In this document: positions 8,496 through 17,359 of the stretch, piece after piece
Layout of the letters: every line of letters begins with the position of its first letter
How positions within the stretch are numbered: position 1 is the first letter of the stretch
Assembly (NCBI RefSeq): GCF_014192105.1
Contig: NZ_JACHXK010000004.1
Coordinates: 124,001 to 188,000 of the forward strand
DNA length: 64,000 bases
DNA from: Paenibacillus phyllosphaerae
Lineage (GTDB): Bacteria; Bacillota; Bacilli; Paenibacillales; Paenibacillaceae
Reading direction: 5' to 3'
The notes under the pieces: generated by a model
The model's input: only the letters and a program-made list of their open reading frames with translations
What the model was told of the DNA's origin: nothing
Database searches by the model: none
Program-made: the position numbers and the translations under genes

Positions 8496-10013
8496 CTACC
8501 TCCTCGGCATGTTCTTTTGTAGGGGCAGCGCGATGGAGATAGTCGTCCCGGCCCCCGCTATACTGTCTGCCCAGACAGCGCCGTCATGTTCTTCGATGAT
8601 CTGTCTTACGATCGCAAGCCCTAGTCCGCTCCCCCCTTGCTCGGAGGTACGCGCCTTATCGGCACGGTAGAAGCGTTCAAAAATATGAGGCAGCGCCGAC
8701 GCCTCGATTCCCTTCCCGTTATCCGTGATCCTTACGGTTACCGTGCCGTCGCCTTGTGGCTCCGTGTTCGTGGTGATGGTGAAGCGAAGTTCTTTGGTCG
8801 GCTTATCCATATGCTTCAGGCTATTCTCGACAATGTTCATGATCGCTCGGCCCAGCTTCTCCTGATCCGCATTCACGATAACCGGCGCGCCTGGCTCCTG
8901 ATCAAGTGCAACCTGCAGCGAATCTCGGCCCTCGCCTGCCTGCAGCCGTAGTTCCTCGACGCAATCCTGCAAGAAAGCGTTCAAGTTAAGCGGGGCAAAA
9001 TGGAACGGAAGTTTCTTCAAATCGAGCTTGGAGAACAAGAACAATTCCTCGATCATGCGATCCATATCGGCCGCTTTCTTATGGATCATATTGATATATT
9101 TCAGCTGCTTCTCCGGCGTATCCGCAATGCCGTCACGCATATTATCCGCGCAGCCTGCAATGGCTGTAATCGGCGTCTTGAGGTCATGCGAAATGCTGGA
9201 GATCAGTTCCTTGCGATTCTCCTCTACCTGCAGCTGAACCCGGAGCGATTCTTTGAGTCTCACGCGCATCTCTTCGAACGCGCTTCCCAGCTGGCCCAGC
9301 TCATCCTTTCGCTTATTCAGCTTCAACGGCTGATCCAGATTTCCTTCCTTAATATGCTCGGCGGCGGCCTTCATCGCCTTAATCGGACGAATGAGGCTTC
9401 GCGACACGAAGTAAGTGAGCAGACCGTTCGTCAGGACGACGACGCCAATCATGGAGAACGCGACGATCGGGAAGAACGTTTGGATCAGCGCGTTGGTTTG
9501 CGTAATATCCGACAAGAAGTAGACCTCTCCGGCGCTTCCATCATCGAACGATACCGCATGCGCGGAGAATGAATAGGTCCTCTCCAGCAGATCGAATTCC
9601 GGATCCGACCACTTATCGGTCGAGACGGAGTCCAATTTCCGGCTCAACTCGTTCTGCCCCACATCCGCAAGCAGGGGGGAGATATACGTCATCTGTTCCC
9701 CTTTCATAAGGATCATCGCAGCCTGTACATCATTCAACTGATCGCCGACTTGGCGCAAATAATTCTGATTCTCCAGCAGCGATGGGTCATAATCGAACAG
9801 ATAGGTCAGCCCGGAAAAATGCCGATCCTGTTCCTCTCCCATCACGCGTGCTTCGTGAATCTCATGAATGCTCTTCAAATTGAACGGTATTCGGACGCCG
9901 ATCTCGTCGCTGAATATCATCATGACCAGCCCAGCCATCGACGCAAGGAACAAGATGACGGGAACCAGGATCATGGCAATATAAGACACAAGCAATTTCA
10001 GGCGGATCGACAT
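8496..10013 (-). CDS. Membrane sensor histidine kinase
   Basis: This 505-residue kinase has a transmembrane segment at about 8-32, an extracytoplasmic sensor of about 150 residues, a second transmembrane segment at about 185-205, HAMP, a dimerisation/phospho-acceptor helix SSISHDLKTPITAIAG (H276) and an ATPase domain with NIVENSLKHM, DNGKGIEASALP and GSGLGLAI. The ATG at 10013 has AAAGGAG ten bases upstream; a TTG two codons earlier is too close to it. It lies 43 bp after the ABC permease gene and 3 bp before the response regulator gene. The sensor domain is too large for the short-loop 'intramembrane-sensing' kinases of typical bacitracin modules. Confidence 0.95.
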   Translation of the reverse strand: MSIRLKLLVSYIAMILVPVILFLASMAGLVMMIFSDEIGVRIPFNLKSIHEIHEARVMGEEQDRHFSGLTYLFDYDPSLLENQNYLRQVGDQLNDVQAAMILMKGEQMTYISPLLADVGQNELSRKLDSVSTDKWSDPEFDLLERTYSFSAHAVSFDDGSAGEVYFLSDITQTNALIQTFFPIVAFSMIGVVVLTNGLLTYFVSRSLIRPIKAMKAAAEHIKEGNLDQPLKLNKRKDELGQLGSAFEEMRVRLKESLRVQLQVEENRKELISSISHDLKTPITAIAGCADNMRDGIADTPEKQLKYINMIHKKAADMDRMIEELFLFSKLDLKKLPFHFAPLNLNAFLQDCVEELRLQAGEGRDSLQVALDQEPGAPVIVNADQEKLGRAIMNIVENSLKHMDKPTKELRFTITTNTEPQGDGTVTVRITDNGKGIEASALPHIFERFYRADKARTSEQGGSGLGLAIVRQIIEEHDGAVWADSIAGAGTTISIALPLQKNMPRR

Positions 10014-10056
10014 GGGCAACCAACTCCTTTAGGTATGGGACAAACCTTGCGGGCAA

Positions 10057-10821
10057 TTAGAACGACTGCTTCTCGAACCGGTACAGACCCGCGGCATAAC
10101 TCATTATACCGTGCGCCAGAATGAACATGAAGAGGATGACCAGCTGATTAATTGGCGGAGCGGTTGCCAACCACAGACGATACCAGTCCGTCTGGTCGAA
10201 TATATTCCATGTCGATGCCGCCGGGAAGAAGAACGGCTGCAGCTTCGCGCCCAGGTAAATGAACAGGAGAAGCAGGAACGCGCCTGTGCTGCTCCCGAAC
10301 CATTGTACGACGAAGACCGCAATGAGTGCTAGCGCGACCATGGGTACGAATGCGGCCAAATAGATGCCTAGACTTTGCACGGCACCAAGCGCGGACGAAC
10401 CGCTGCCAAGACCCATAACGAACTCCATCAAGAGGGAGATCAGCCATGTCTCGCCGAGCAGCGTCAAGCACAGCACGGCGACGGCGGTTACTTTGGAAGC
10501 ATAGACGGCGGATCGGGCAATCGGCCTCGTCAATACATTTTTCATCGTGCGTGACGCTTTCTCTCCTGCGAACATTTCGGCTACGACCAGGAACAAGACC
10601 GGCGGCAACCACAGGACGGTCAGAGCGTCCAGCATGAGCAGCGGCAGACCGGCCGCCCCGCCTGATCCGATGAAGCTGATTCCGGTTCCGTTGTTCAAGC
10701 TCCCCAGGAGGAATCCGGCCAATACGGGGACGATACCCGTGAGAACAAGCAGCAGCAGGATTTTTCGTTGGACGAACAACTTCTCGATTTCATTGCGCAC
10801 GTTCGCGGTATAACTATGCAT
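10057..10821 (-). CDS. ABC-2 type transporter permease
   Basis: The 254-residue protein has about six hydrophobic segments and the ABC-2 layout: an N-terminal cytoplasmic start, first membrane segment at about 18-38, and the motif GEKASRTMKNVLTRPIAR in the first cytoplasmic loop. It pairs with the ATPase gene, whose 3' end it overlaps by 8 bases, so translation is probably coupled. ABC-2 permeases of this size move peptides, antibiotics or lipids outward. The two-component genes follow directly. The substrate cannot be deduced. Confidence 0.88.
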   Translation of the reverse strand: MHSYTANVRNEIEKLFVQRKILLLLVLTGIVPVLAGFLLGSLNNGTGISFIGSGGAAGLPLLMLDALTVLWLPPVLFLVVAEMFAGEKASRTMKNVLTRPIARSAVYASKVTAVAVLCLTLLGETWLISLLMEFVMGLGSGSSALGAVQSLGIYLAAFVPMVALALIAVFVVQWFGSSTGAFLLLLFIYLGAKLQPFFFPAASTWNIFDQTDWYRLWLATAPPINQLVILFMFILAHGIMSYAAGLYRFEKQSF

Positions 10822-11557
10822 GAACGATCGATGCCCCTTTCTCTTGATGCTGTATGGCGGACAAATAAGCAGCCTCGAGCGTCATGCCGCCGCCGGTCAA
10901 TTGAGCTAGCGAGCCCTGACCGATCACGGAACCGGCTGACATCATGCAGGCATGCGTGCATACTTGCTCCATCTCGTGGATGCCATGGCTGGAGATGAGG
11001 AATGTCGTTCCCTCCTCCTTAGCGAGCCGGGCAATCAGGCCGCGCAGCCAGACGATGCCTTCAATATCTAGCCCATTCGTCGGCTCATCCAGAATGATGA
11101 GCTCCGGCTTAGCAAGCAGCGCCGCAGCAATCGCAAGCCGCTGCTTCATGCCAAGCGAATAACGGGAGACTTTCTCCTCCCGATATTCCGCCAAACCAAC
11201 GAGTTCCAGCACTTCATCGATCCTGCCTTTGGGCAGCGCCGGGTAGAAGCGGGCGGCCAGCTTCAGATTGCGGGACGCGCTCATGTAACCGTAGGCGTCG
11301 GCTGTCTCGATCAAGCAGCTGACCTTGGACATCGCCGCCGCGAACTGCTGCGCAATATCATGTCCGAACAAGCTGACGCGCCCGGCGTCCGGAAGACTTA
11401 GACCGGTCAGGATTTTCAGCAGCGTCGTCTTGCCCGCACCATTCGGTCCGAACAGCCCCCACACTTCCCCCTTGTTTACGCTTAAGCTTATATCTGCAAT
11501 GCCGCGGCCGCCCGGGTATCGCTTGGTGACCTGTCTGATCTCCATGACCGGCTCCAT
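10814..11557 (-). CDS. ABC transporter ATP-binding protein
   Basis: The 247-residue ATPase has Walker A GPNGAGKTTLLK, a degenerate signature motif YSLGMKQRLAIA, Walker B LIILDEPTNGLD and the switch histidine in SSHGIHEME. It is of the CcmA-like group that serves ABC-2 permeases in antibiotic, peptide or lipid export. It lies second in the operon, 49 bp after the secreted protein gene, and overlaps the permease gene. The ATG at 11557 follows AAAGGAG at eleven bases. Confidence 0.95.
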   Translation of the reverse strand: MEPVMEIRQVTKRYPGGRGIADISLSVNKGEVWGLFGPNGAGKTTLLKILTGLSLPDAGRVSLFGHDIAQQFAAAMSKVSCLIETADAYGYMSASRNLKLAARFYPALPKGRIDEVLELVGLAEYREEKVSRYSLGMKQRLAIAAALLAKPELIILDEPTNGLDIEGIVWLRGLIARLAKEEGTTFLISSHGIHEMEQVCTHACMMSAGSVIGQGSLAQLTGGGMTLEAAYLSAIQHQEKGASIVHA

Positions 11558-11606
11558 GTCTTAAATCGCTCCTTTCGCCGTTCTATCCGTTATTTGCGCT
11601 GCGTTC

Positions 11607-12500
11607 TTACTTCTTTGGGCCCTCGTGGCCGAATTCTTCGGGATTCACGAGCTCAACCTTTTTGCCTGTCAAATCGACGGTGTCCGGCGCAACATGCTCC
11701 CTGTCCGTGAGATCCAGTTCCAGATCCAGCACCAACTCATGCGTCTTACCTTGCGCGTCCTTGCCGGTAACCTCGATCGCCGCACGCTGATTGCTGATAT
11801 AATTCTCCTCGTCGATGACGGCATCTAGATTGATGGCCGTAATCCGGACTTCCTCTACGAGATCAGGCAGCTCGATGTCCATCCCTTCCGCCGGACCTGC
11901 CTCCGGCTTCCACTCCTCTTCGCCGGCCGCAGCGGTGATGAGAAGCGAGCTAATCGCCTGAACCGGTGCCGATATTTGGGCGCTATTCAGATGTAAGGAA
12001 ACGAGTTGGCCGCCATTCTCGTCTTCTGCCAGCGTCACTTGGTGGCGCAGCTGGCCAACCAAGGTGTCGAATACATTCTCGACGAGCTCGGCATGGTTAC
12101 CATTATGCATGGCGCCGTGTTCGGCCATTTCCTCTTCGTTGCCCTCATGTTCGATGACCTGGTAGACTTCCTGGTCACTATGCTTCAAGACCGTTTGCCC
12201 GTCATGGTGATACACGTTCAGCGACTTGCTTGCCTGACCGGCCGTAAACTGTACGGAAGCACTAGCTGCATGGTTGGCGATGTCGCCTTTAAAGCTCGTG
12301 CTCGCATTCAGCAGCGATGTGCCGTTGTCGGACAGTTGCAGCGAAGCTTCGCCGGCCATGCTCGTAACGGTATGCGTCTGCTTCCAAGCGGCCTTATAGA
12401 CTTCGTAGCCTGACCCTCCTGCACTAGCCGACAATCCGCTCGCCAACAGCATAATCGCACCGATCCCAATTCCTGTACCCATCATAATCTTCTTCTTCAT
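11607..12500 (-). CDS. Secreted protein of unknown function, first gene of an ABC/two-component operon
   Basis: I do not recognise a family. The 297-residue product starts MKKKIMMGTGIGIGAIMLLA and has a clear signal peptide ending near SASA, then a soluble region rich in charged residues and beta-prone segments, with an acidic, histidine-containing stretch (GNEEEMAEHGAMHNGNHAEL). The ATG at 12500 has GGAGG nine bases upstream; the longer frame to 12710 lacks one. It leads the operon of transporter and sensor genes, so it may help sense or bind the transported compound outside the membrane. That role is inference from position only. Confidence 0.75.
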   Translation of the reverse strand: MKKKIMMGTGIGIGAIMLLASGLSASAGGSGYEVYKAAWKQTHTVTSMAGEASLQLSDNGTSLLNASTSFKGDIANHAASASVQFTAGQASKSLNVYHHDGQTVLKHSDQEVYQVIEHEGNEEEMAEHGAMHNGNHAELVENVFDTLVGQLRHQVTLAEDENGGQLVSLHLNSAQISAPVQAISSLLITAAAGEEEWKPEAGPAEGMDIELPDLVEEVRITAINLDAVIDEENYISNQRAAIEVTGKDAQGKTHELVLDLELDLTDREHVAPDTVDLTGKKVELVNPEEFGHEGPKK

Positions 12501-12651
12501 TGCTTCCTGCCTCCTCATATTCGGTTGCTTCAGACAGTCATTCAAGTTACTGCCGCCCGCTGTTAACAGAATATCCGCCAGCTCTAAAGTCCCTCTAAGG
12601 AAAGTCTTAAAAAAGTATAAAATCGGAAAAACAAGGATGGATGACACGGAG

Positions 12652-12686
12652 ATAAACAAAAAAACCGACGCGCAATGCTGCGCCTC
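12652..12686 (-). terminator. Weak terminator upstream of the secreted-protein operon
   Basis: On the minus strand GCGCA-GCAT-TGCGC is followed after five bases by TTTTTTTGTTT. The five-pair stem is short. It directly follows the stop of the small frame at 12685-12810. Confidence 0.4.
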
Positions 12687-12810
12687 AGCTCCATCTCCTT
12701 TTACAAGCAATGATCCGATTCATGGCCGCCTGTGCCCGAGCTACCAGCTCTGCCTTCGTCTCCCCGCCAACAGCAACAGCGATTTGAGGCAATGATTCGA
12801 ACCTTCTCAT
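12685..12810 (-). CDS. Doubtful 41-residue ORF or gene fragment
   Basis: The frame reads MRRFESLPQIAVAVGGETKA and continues to an arginine-rich end. The residue composition looks protein-like, but there is no ribosome site before the ATG, and it starts just after the arabinofuranosidase terminator. It may be the remnant of a longer gene. I recognise no family. Confidence 0.2.
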   Translation of the reverse strand: MRRFESLPQIAVAVGGETKAELVARAQAAMNRIIACKRRWS

Positions 12811-12852
12811 GAACAACAAAGACCGCCTCGGCAATCGCTTACCGAAGCGGTC
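12811..12852 (-). terminator. Intrinsic terminator of the arabinofuranosidase gene
   Basis: On the minus strand GACCGCTTCGG (12842-12852) pairs with CCGAGGCGGTC (12821-12831), one wobble, followed by TTTGTTGTT. It lies 26 bp after the stop at 12878. Confidence 0.8.
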
Positions 12853-12877
12853 TATCATTCATTCAATAGGAGGAAGA

Positions 12878-15800
12878 TTATAGATCAAGAATGAGTATAT
12901 TAACCGAATGAGCAGGCAGAGTCACCTGAATATGCTCACCGTCCAGCGCGATGTTACGCTCCGTCGGAACGACCTGCTCGTCGCCCTTCTTATTGACGTT
13001 CGGCACATGGACGAGCGCCTCGTCACCGGTTAGCGTAATCAATCGGCCTACCGGAGCAGCCGTCAGTCCTTCCAGGTTGATCTGGGTTGTTTTCGCAAAT
13101 CCGTCCGCATTGACGAGCTTCACATAGAGATGCCGGTCATCCTTCGATACCGTGGCGTAGAGATCGCGATTGTAGGCTTCCAGCTTATAGTCATGGATGT
13201 GGCTGACCTTCGTGCCGTTCGTGTACAGACATACGAGACGATCGCCGCGCGATCCGCCGCCGTAATTGACGGTGATCGTATACGGACTGTTCACCGCGAG
13301 CTCTTCATAACCGCATGCACGCAGATTGCCGGCTGCCGTACTGGAGGAATAATCGCCAAGCGTGTAGCCTTCAACGCCTTGTTTGAATACTTTGACCCCG
13401 GTCGCATTGCCGTTATAACCGATCGCGTATTGGATCATGTCCTTCTTCTCCGGGGTCGGGTCCATGAGGCCGACGCCAATGTAGAAGCCTTCGGCGCCGG
13501 ACAATTTGGTCGCTTCTACCTCCACCTTGTAATTCGTCCAGCTGTCGCTGCGAATATACAGACCGTTCAGGCCATTACGCTGCGCTTCCAGCACAAGGCC
13601 TCGCTGTGAATCGATCGAGTATCCCGCAGCACCTGGGATCAGCTCCCACGCTTCATGCAACGGTTGAGTGAAATCCTGTTCGAGCAGAACGGAACCATCC
13701 GCGTTGGAGGTTACTTTCACGCGCTTCACCTGAATCGTCGCATCCCCAGTAGCAATTTCAATGCCGCCGCGAGGAATAAGCTTAGTGAGCGCTCCGTTCC
13801 GATAAGTCTCGAAGGAAGTCTTCAGTACTTCGGTGCCCAAATATTTCGCATACATATGCTGCACGTAATAGTTCGGCGTATACCAGACCGTCTCGTCGTC
13901 GAACCAGATGCAGTCCGGCGTCCAACGGTAGGTGCCGTCGGTTAGCACCTTGTTGAAGAGCGGCGCGGTTGCAGCCAAGCGGACGACATCCGCATTGTTC
14001 TCGAAGCCGGTCATGATCGCGGCTTCCGCGATAGCGCCGGCCAATGTATTCTTGTCCGTGGATGCGTATTCCCCGACGAATACTTTGGACGTCTCGCGTT
14101 CATTCAAGCTGCCATCCACGTTGTATGCCCGATAATAATAGTTGTAGCGATCCGCATTCTGCAGCAAATAGTCATTCGACCGGTAATAATGCTCGTCAGC
14201 GATCGTGTCCATATAGTTCGGCTGCTTGCCGTACCAGGTGATCGTCTCTTCGGTAGTCGAATGCCCATCCGTGAACGCAACCGTCGCCGAACCTTGCATC
14301 TGTCCGGTCAGGAACTTCCAGCCTTGCTGGAACGCGTCGTCATCCGCCTGCGCGCCGACCGTGGAGATAATATGCAATTCATAGCCCGGGTAATGCTGCT
14401 CCATGTATTCGTCGATCGCGACCTTGAAGTATTCGAAGCTGGCGAAAAACTCCGTGCCCCAGTTCTCGTTCCCCACGCCTAAGTAATGTAGATCGAATGG
14501 AGCCGCGTGGCCCATCTGCTTGCGCAACGCTGCCCATTCGTTATGCTCATAATCGACGCTGATCGCAAAATCGATCAGGTCGGTGAAGTTCTTGATGAAA
14601 TATTCGCGCAGAGCGCCGCCTGCCGGGTGGACATAATCCGAACGCGCCTGACAGAGGACGCCGCATGCCATAACCGGCAGCGGGGTCGCGTTGAGGTCTT
14701 CAGCCAATTGGAAGTATTCCATATAGCCGAGTCCCATCGTCATCATGTAGCCCCAGACGTTGAAGTTCTCCTTCCGCTTCTCCACATCGCCGACGGAGTC
14801 CTTCCAATCGTACACATTGTCCCAAATGAACGAGCCTTCCGAGATGCAGCCGCCAGGGAAACGGAGGAAGGTCGGGTGCAGATCCTGCAGCGCCAATACC
14901 AGATCCTTGCGCAGCCGATAGTTCGGGTTGCCGAGATAGTTGGCATGCGCAGTGGAAGAACGGTCTTCTTCCGTGGCGCCCCACACATCCGCCGGAATCA
15001 ACGACACCATGTCGATGGAGATTTCACGATCGAACGTAAGCGCCAATTGACCCAATGTCGTAGCCGTGCCGGTCAACGCAATCGGCAGCGCCACGCCATA
15101 TTTGTTCCAGCGATTGCCGCCCTCTATGTTGACTACGGCTACCGTACTGATCGGTTCGCCTCCTGCATTCTGGAGTTGAAGCGTGATCGAGCCGGCCGAC
15201 TCGGCTTTGGCCCATACCGTAAACAAGTAGTCGCTGCCTTCGCGGATGAACATCGAGCAATGCCCGTTCGAATCCGAGAAGCCGCGATTGCGCAGCGTTG
15301 CCCCTGCAGCAACTGTAACATAGTGCGAATTAACGTCCTTATCTTTCAGGTCAAAATAGTCGTTCAACCCGCCATCATGACGGACCGTCACCTGCTCGAG
15401 ATCGCCTGACCACGCATGAAGCGGCTTCCGATTGCGGCCCGTCGAGCAGCCGCAAGTACCTGAAGCATGCGAATACGTATCGAATTCGAACGACTCGAAC
15501 GACCGATTCTGCACGAGCTCCGCATAGATGCCGCCGTCCGCCGCATTGTTAATGTCCTCATAGAACAAACCGTACATTGTCTTGCTCACGCTTGTCGTCT
15601 CTTGCCCGCCGTGAATCGTAAGCGTATACGCCGGCAGCTGATCCGGCAGCACGGTTGCCTCAAAATACTTGAGCGCAGTGTAAGCGCCTTTGTTCAGCGC
15701 AGCGGTGTAGGTCACGCCAGCCGGCGCTTCTACTTGCGCCAGTTCGCCGCGGTTCGAGATAACATCCTGACGGCTCGACTTCCAGGACACATTCACTTTA

Positions 15801-16633
15801 CCGCCCATCAGCGCAGCAGGCAGCTCGATATCCCTCGAGATGATCGAAGCGGGGAAGCTCAAGTACTTGTCTTTCGCGAGACTCACAATCTGCTCGTCGG
15901 ACAACGATTCGCACATCACTTCAATGATTTCATCCTCGGTCAGTCCCGCTTGATAAATGCGGAAGTCGGATACGGCCCCGCAGAAGTCGGCATCCGCCTC
16001 ATATTGCGAGCGGCCGATATAGTTGCGCGCATAATTGGCTGGTTCTTGGAACGTATTGAACCAGGCGCGAAGCTTGGCATAATTGCCGCTGGACGTCTGC
16101 GAGATGCTGCCGTCTGCGACCGGCTCGCCGTTCACATAGATGACCGGACCGGCGTTGCTCAGCGTACCGCCTTCCGTGCCGCGCACCGACATGGCCAGAT
16201 GCATCCATTCGCCAGTCGGGTACGACTTGCCTGCGTCCGCAACCAGATCCCCTTCCGCGAAGCATGTTCCGCGAATGTTCCGAGTCAGGAACAAATAGGG
16301 CCCTGTCGGTCCTTTGCCAAAATCGAATACCCGCTCCCATACGTTCGAGCCTTTCTCCAAGTAGACCCACGTGGTGACGGTAATGCCTGTATAATCGCTC
16401 ACTTCACGAAGCAAGCCTTCCGGCAGCTGCATATACGAATTTCCATTACGCCCTCCCGCCAGCTTCAACGCGGAGCGGCCTTTAATCGTCGCGATCTCCG
16501 GCTTAATCGCTCCTTCAGCGATGGCATCAAGCCCGTTGCCCGAAATGTCACGGCCCGGCTGCTCGCCGTCCTGGAATGTATACTGTGCGATCAGACGTTG
16601 TTGGAAATGAAGTGGATGGTCTTCACGTTTCAT
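12878..16633 (-). CDS. Modular GH51 alpha-L-arabinofuranosidase with LamG-like and Ig-like domains
   Basis: The 1251-residue enzyme has an N-terminal LamG/concanavalin-like domain (about 8-230), an Ig-like domain (about 240-335, atrophied bacterial Ig type) and a GH51 core from about 340 (GLFYEDINNAADGGIYAEL, LRFPGGC). Acid/base E723 sits in LGVGNENWG and nucleophile E855 in VFVGEYAS. A further beta-sandwich region follows (about 960-1140), then the C-terminal GH51 beta domain. It should release arabinofuranose from arabinan or arabinoxylan. Oddly, the start (GGGGGA then ATG at 16633) gives no signal peptide, although such accessory domains are usual in secreted enzymes. No sugar transporter is adjacent. 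Confidence 0.92.
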   Translation of the reverse strand: MKREDHPLHFQQRLIAQYTFQDGEQPGRDISGNGLDAIAEGAIKPEIATIKGRSALKLAGGRNGNSYMQLPEGLLREVSDYTGITVTTWVYLEKGSNVWERVFDFGKGPTGPYLFLTRNIRGTCFAEGDLVADAGKSYPTGEWMHLAMSVRGTEGGTLSNAGPVIYVNGEPVADGSISQTSSGNYAKLRAWFNTFQEPANYARNYIGRSQYEADADFCGAVSDFRIYQAGLTEDEIIEVMCESLSDEQIVSLAKDKYLSFPASIISRDIELPAALMGGKVNVSWKSSRQDVISNRGELAQVEAPAGVTYTAALNKGAYTALKYFEATVLPDQLPAYTLTIHGGQETTSVSKTMYGLFYEDINNAADGGIYAELVQNRSFESFEFDTYSHASGTCGCSTGRNRKPLHAWSGDLEQVTVRHDGGLNDYFDLKDKDVNSHYVTVAAGATLRNRGFSDSNGHCSMFIREGSDYLFTVWAKAESAGSITLQLQNAGGEPISTVAVVNIEGGNRWNKYGVALPIALTGTATTLGQLALTFDREISIDMVSLIPADVWGATEEDRSSTAHANYLGNPNYRLRKDLVLALQDLHPTFLRFPGGCISEGSFIWDNVYDWKDSVGDVEKRKENFNVWGYMMTMGLGYMEYFQLAEDLNATPLPVMACGVLCQARSDYVHPAGGALREYFIKNFTDLIDFAISVDYEHNEWAALRKQMGHAAPFDLHYLGVGNENWGTEFFASFEYFKVAIDEYMEQHYPGYELHIISTVGAQADDDAFQQGWKFLTGQMQGSATVAFTDGHSTTEETITWYGKQPNYMDTIADEHYYRSNDYLLQNADRYNYYYRAYNVDGSLNERETSKVFVGEYASTDKNTLAGAIAEAAIMTGFENNADVVRLAATAPLFNKVLTDGTYRWTPDCIWFDDETVWYTPNYYVQHMYAKYLGTEVLKTSFETYRNGALTKLIPRGGIEIATGDATIQVKRVKVTSNADGSVLLEQDFTQPLHEAWELIPGAAGYSIDSQRGLVLEAQRNGLNGLYIRSDSWTNYKVEVEATKLSGAEGFYIGVGLMDPTPEKKDMIQYAIGYNGNATGVKVFKQGVEGYTLGDYSSSTAAGNLRACGYEELAVNSPYTITVNYGGGSRGDRLVCLYTNGTKVSHIHDYKLEAYNRDLYATVSKDDRHLYVKLVNADGFAKTTQINLEGLTAAPVGRLITLTGDEALVHVPNVNKKGDEQVVPTERNIALDGEHIQVTLPAHSVNILILDL

Positions 16634-16662
16634 GGCGTAATCCCCCGGTGCAATAAAATAAT

Positions 16663-16684
16663 ATAAACATTAACTAATAAACAT
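16663..16684. repeat. Short direct repeat in the arabinofuranosidase upstream region
   Basis: ATAAACAT occurs at 16663-16670 and 16677-16684, 14 bp apart, inside a very A+T-rich stretch 30-50 bp before the start codon. It could be a regulator site or simply part of the promoter. Confidence 0.25.
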
Positions 16685-16784
16685 AATAATTACCTTGAAT
16701 TATCATACCCGCTGCCGAGGCATTTTTCAACCTTCTTATTGCCGTGAGTTCGAAGTCATCCTACACCTAGCCTTTAAAACAAAT

Positions 16785-16816
16785 AGCTGCCGCTAACCTT
16801 TATGTTAACGACAGCT
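16785..16816 (-). terminator. Hairpin with weak U-tract upstream of the arabinofuranosidase gene
   Basis: Read on the minus strand, AGCTGTCGTTAAC pairs fully (two G-U wobbles) with GTTAGCGGCAGCT and is followed by ATTTGTTTT. The wobbles fit only minus-strand RNA. It is a second hairpin behind 16897-16941, so something between the two may be transcribed. The frame there, MSRFALFGQEFGHDAYAYIM plus five residues, has a badly spaced ribosome site, and I do not call it a gene. Confidence 0.5.
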
Positions 16817-16896
16817 TCATAATATACGCATAAGCATCGTGACCAAATTCTTGACCAAATAGCGCAAAGCGGCTCATTCTCCCTTCATGCGACTAA

Positions 16897-16941
16897 CGAA
16901 AAAATACGCACCGTTCGCCTCAGCGACACGCTACGTATTTT
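16897..16941 (-). terminator. Terminator of the small gene at 16958-17224
   Basis: On the minus strand AAAATACG opens and CGTATTTTTT closes an imperfect hairpin whose inner arms (GCGTGTCGC / GCGAACGGTGC) contain a bulge. A run of six T ends it. Confidence 0.6.
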
Positions 16942-16957
16942 GTCCAACCTTATCGTT

Positions 16958-17224
16958 TTATCCTTGAATATTCTTTACCGTATGCGGCTTGCTGTAATGG
17001 CTGACTCCGCCGGAACCGACGAACACCTTCCCGCCTTTGGGGAACGTAATGAGGCGCTGCTCGCCATTGGTCAGCAGCACGGTTATCGTGGCTTTGTTCT
17101 TCGTCGCAGCGTAAATCACATACCCGCTAATCGAGATGGATGTGGTCCAATTGCCATCGAATTCTGCGCGGGCGACACGAGTAGAGAATACTTGATTCTC
17201 CGTCCTGCCAGATCGAATACTCAT
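16958..17224 (-). CDS. Small beta-rich protein of unknown function
   Basis: I do not recognise this 88-residue protein (start MSIRSGRTENQVFSTRVARA). It has alternating hydrophobic residues typical of beta strands, no signal peptide and no membrane segment; the middle reads YVIYAATKNKATITVLLTNG. The frame can also begin at a GTG three codons upstream (17233). Ribosome sites are weak for both, so the start is uncertain. It is monocistronic, with its own terminator downstream. Confidence 0.55.
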   Translation of the reverse strand: MSIRSGRTENQVFSTRVARAEFDGNWTTSISISGYVIYAATKNKATITVLLTNGEQRLITFPKGGKVFVGSGGVSHYSKPHTVKNIQG

Positions 17225-17359
17225 TGCAAGCACCTAGCCTTCCATAGAATAGATTACGATATTCTATTCGCTAGCATGAGATTCGTATGGGCGGCTTGGC
17301 CTGAATAATAGCAGCCTATCTCGGTATATCGCACGATGGAATGGCTCGCCATGTTCACA

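Noticed and set aside
15467-16666. 399-codon plus-strand open frame opposite the arabinofuranosidase
   Set aside because: Arginine- and histidine-rich translation with no family features; it is the antisense shadow of a well-supported GH51 gene.
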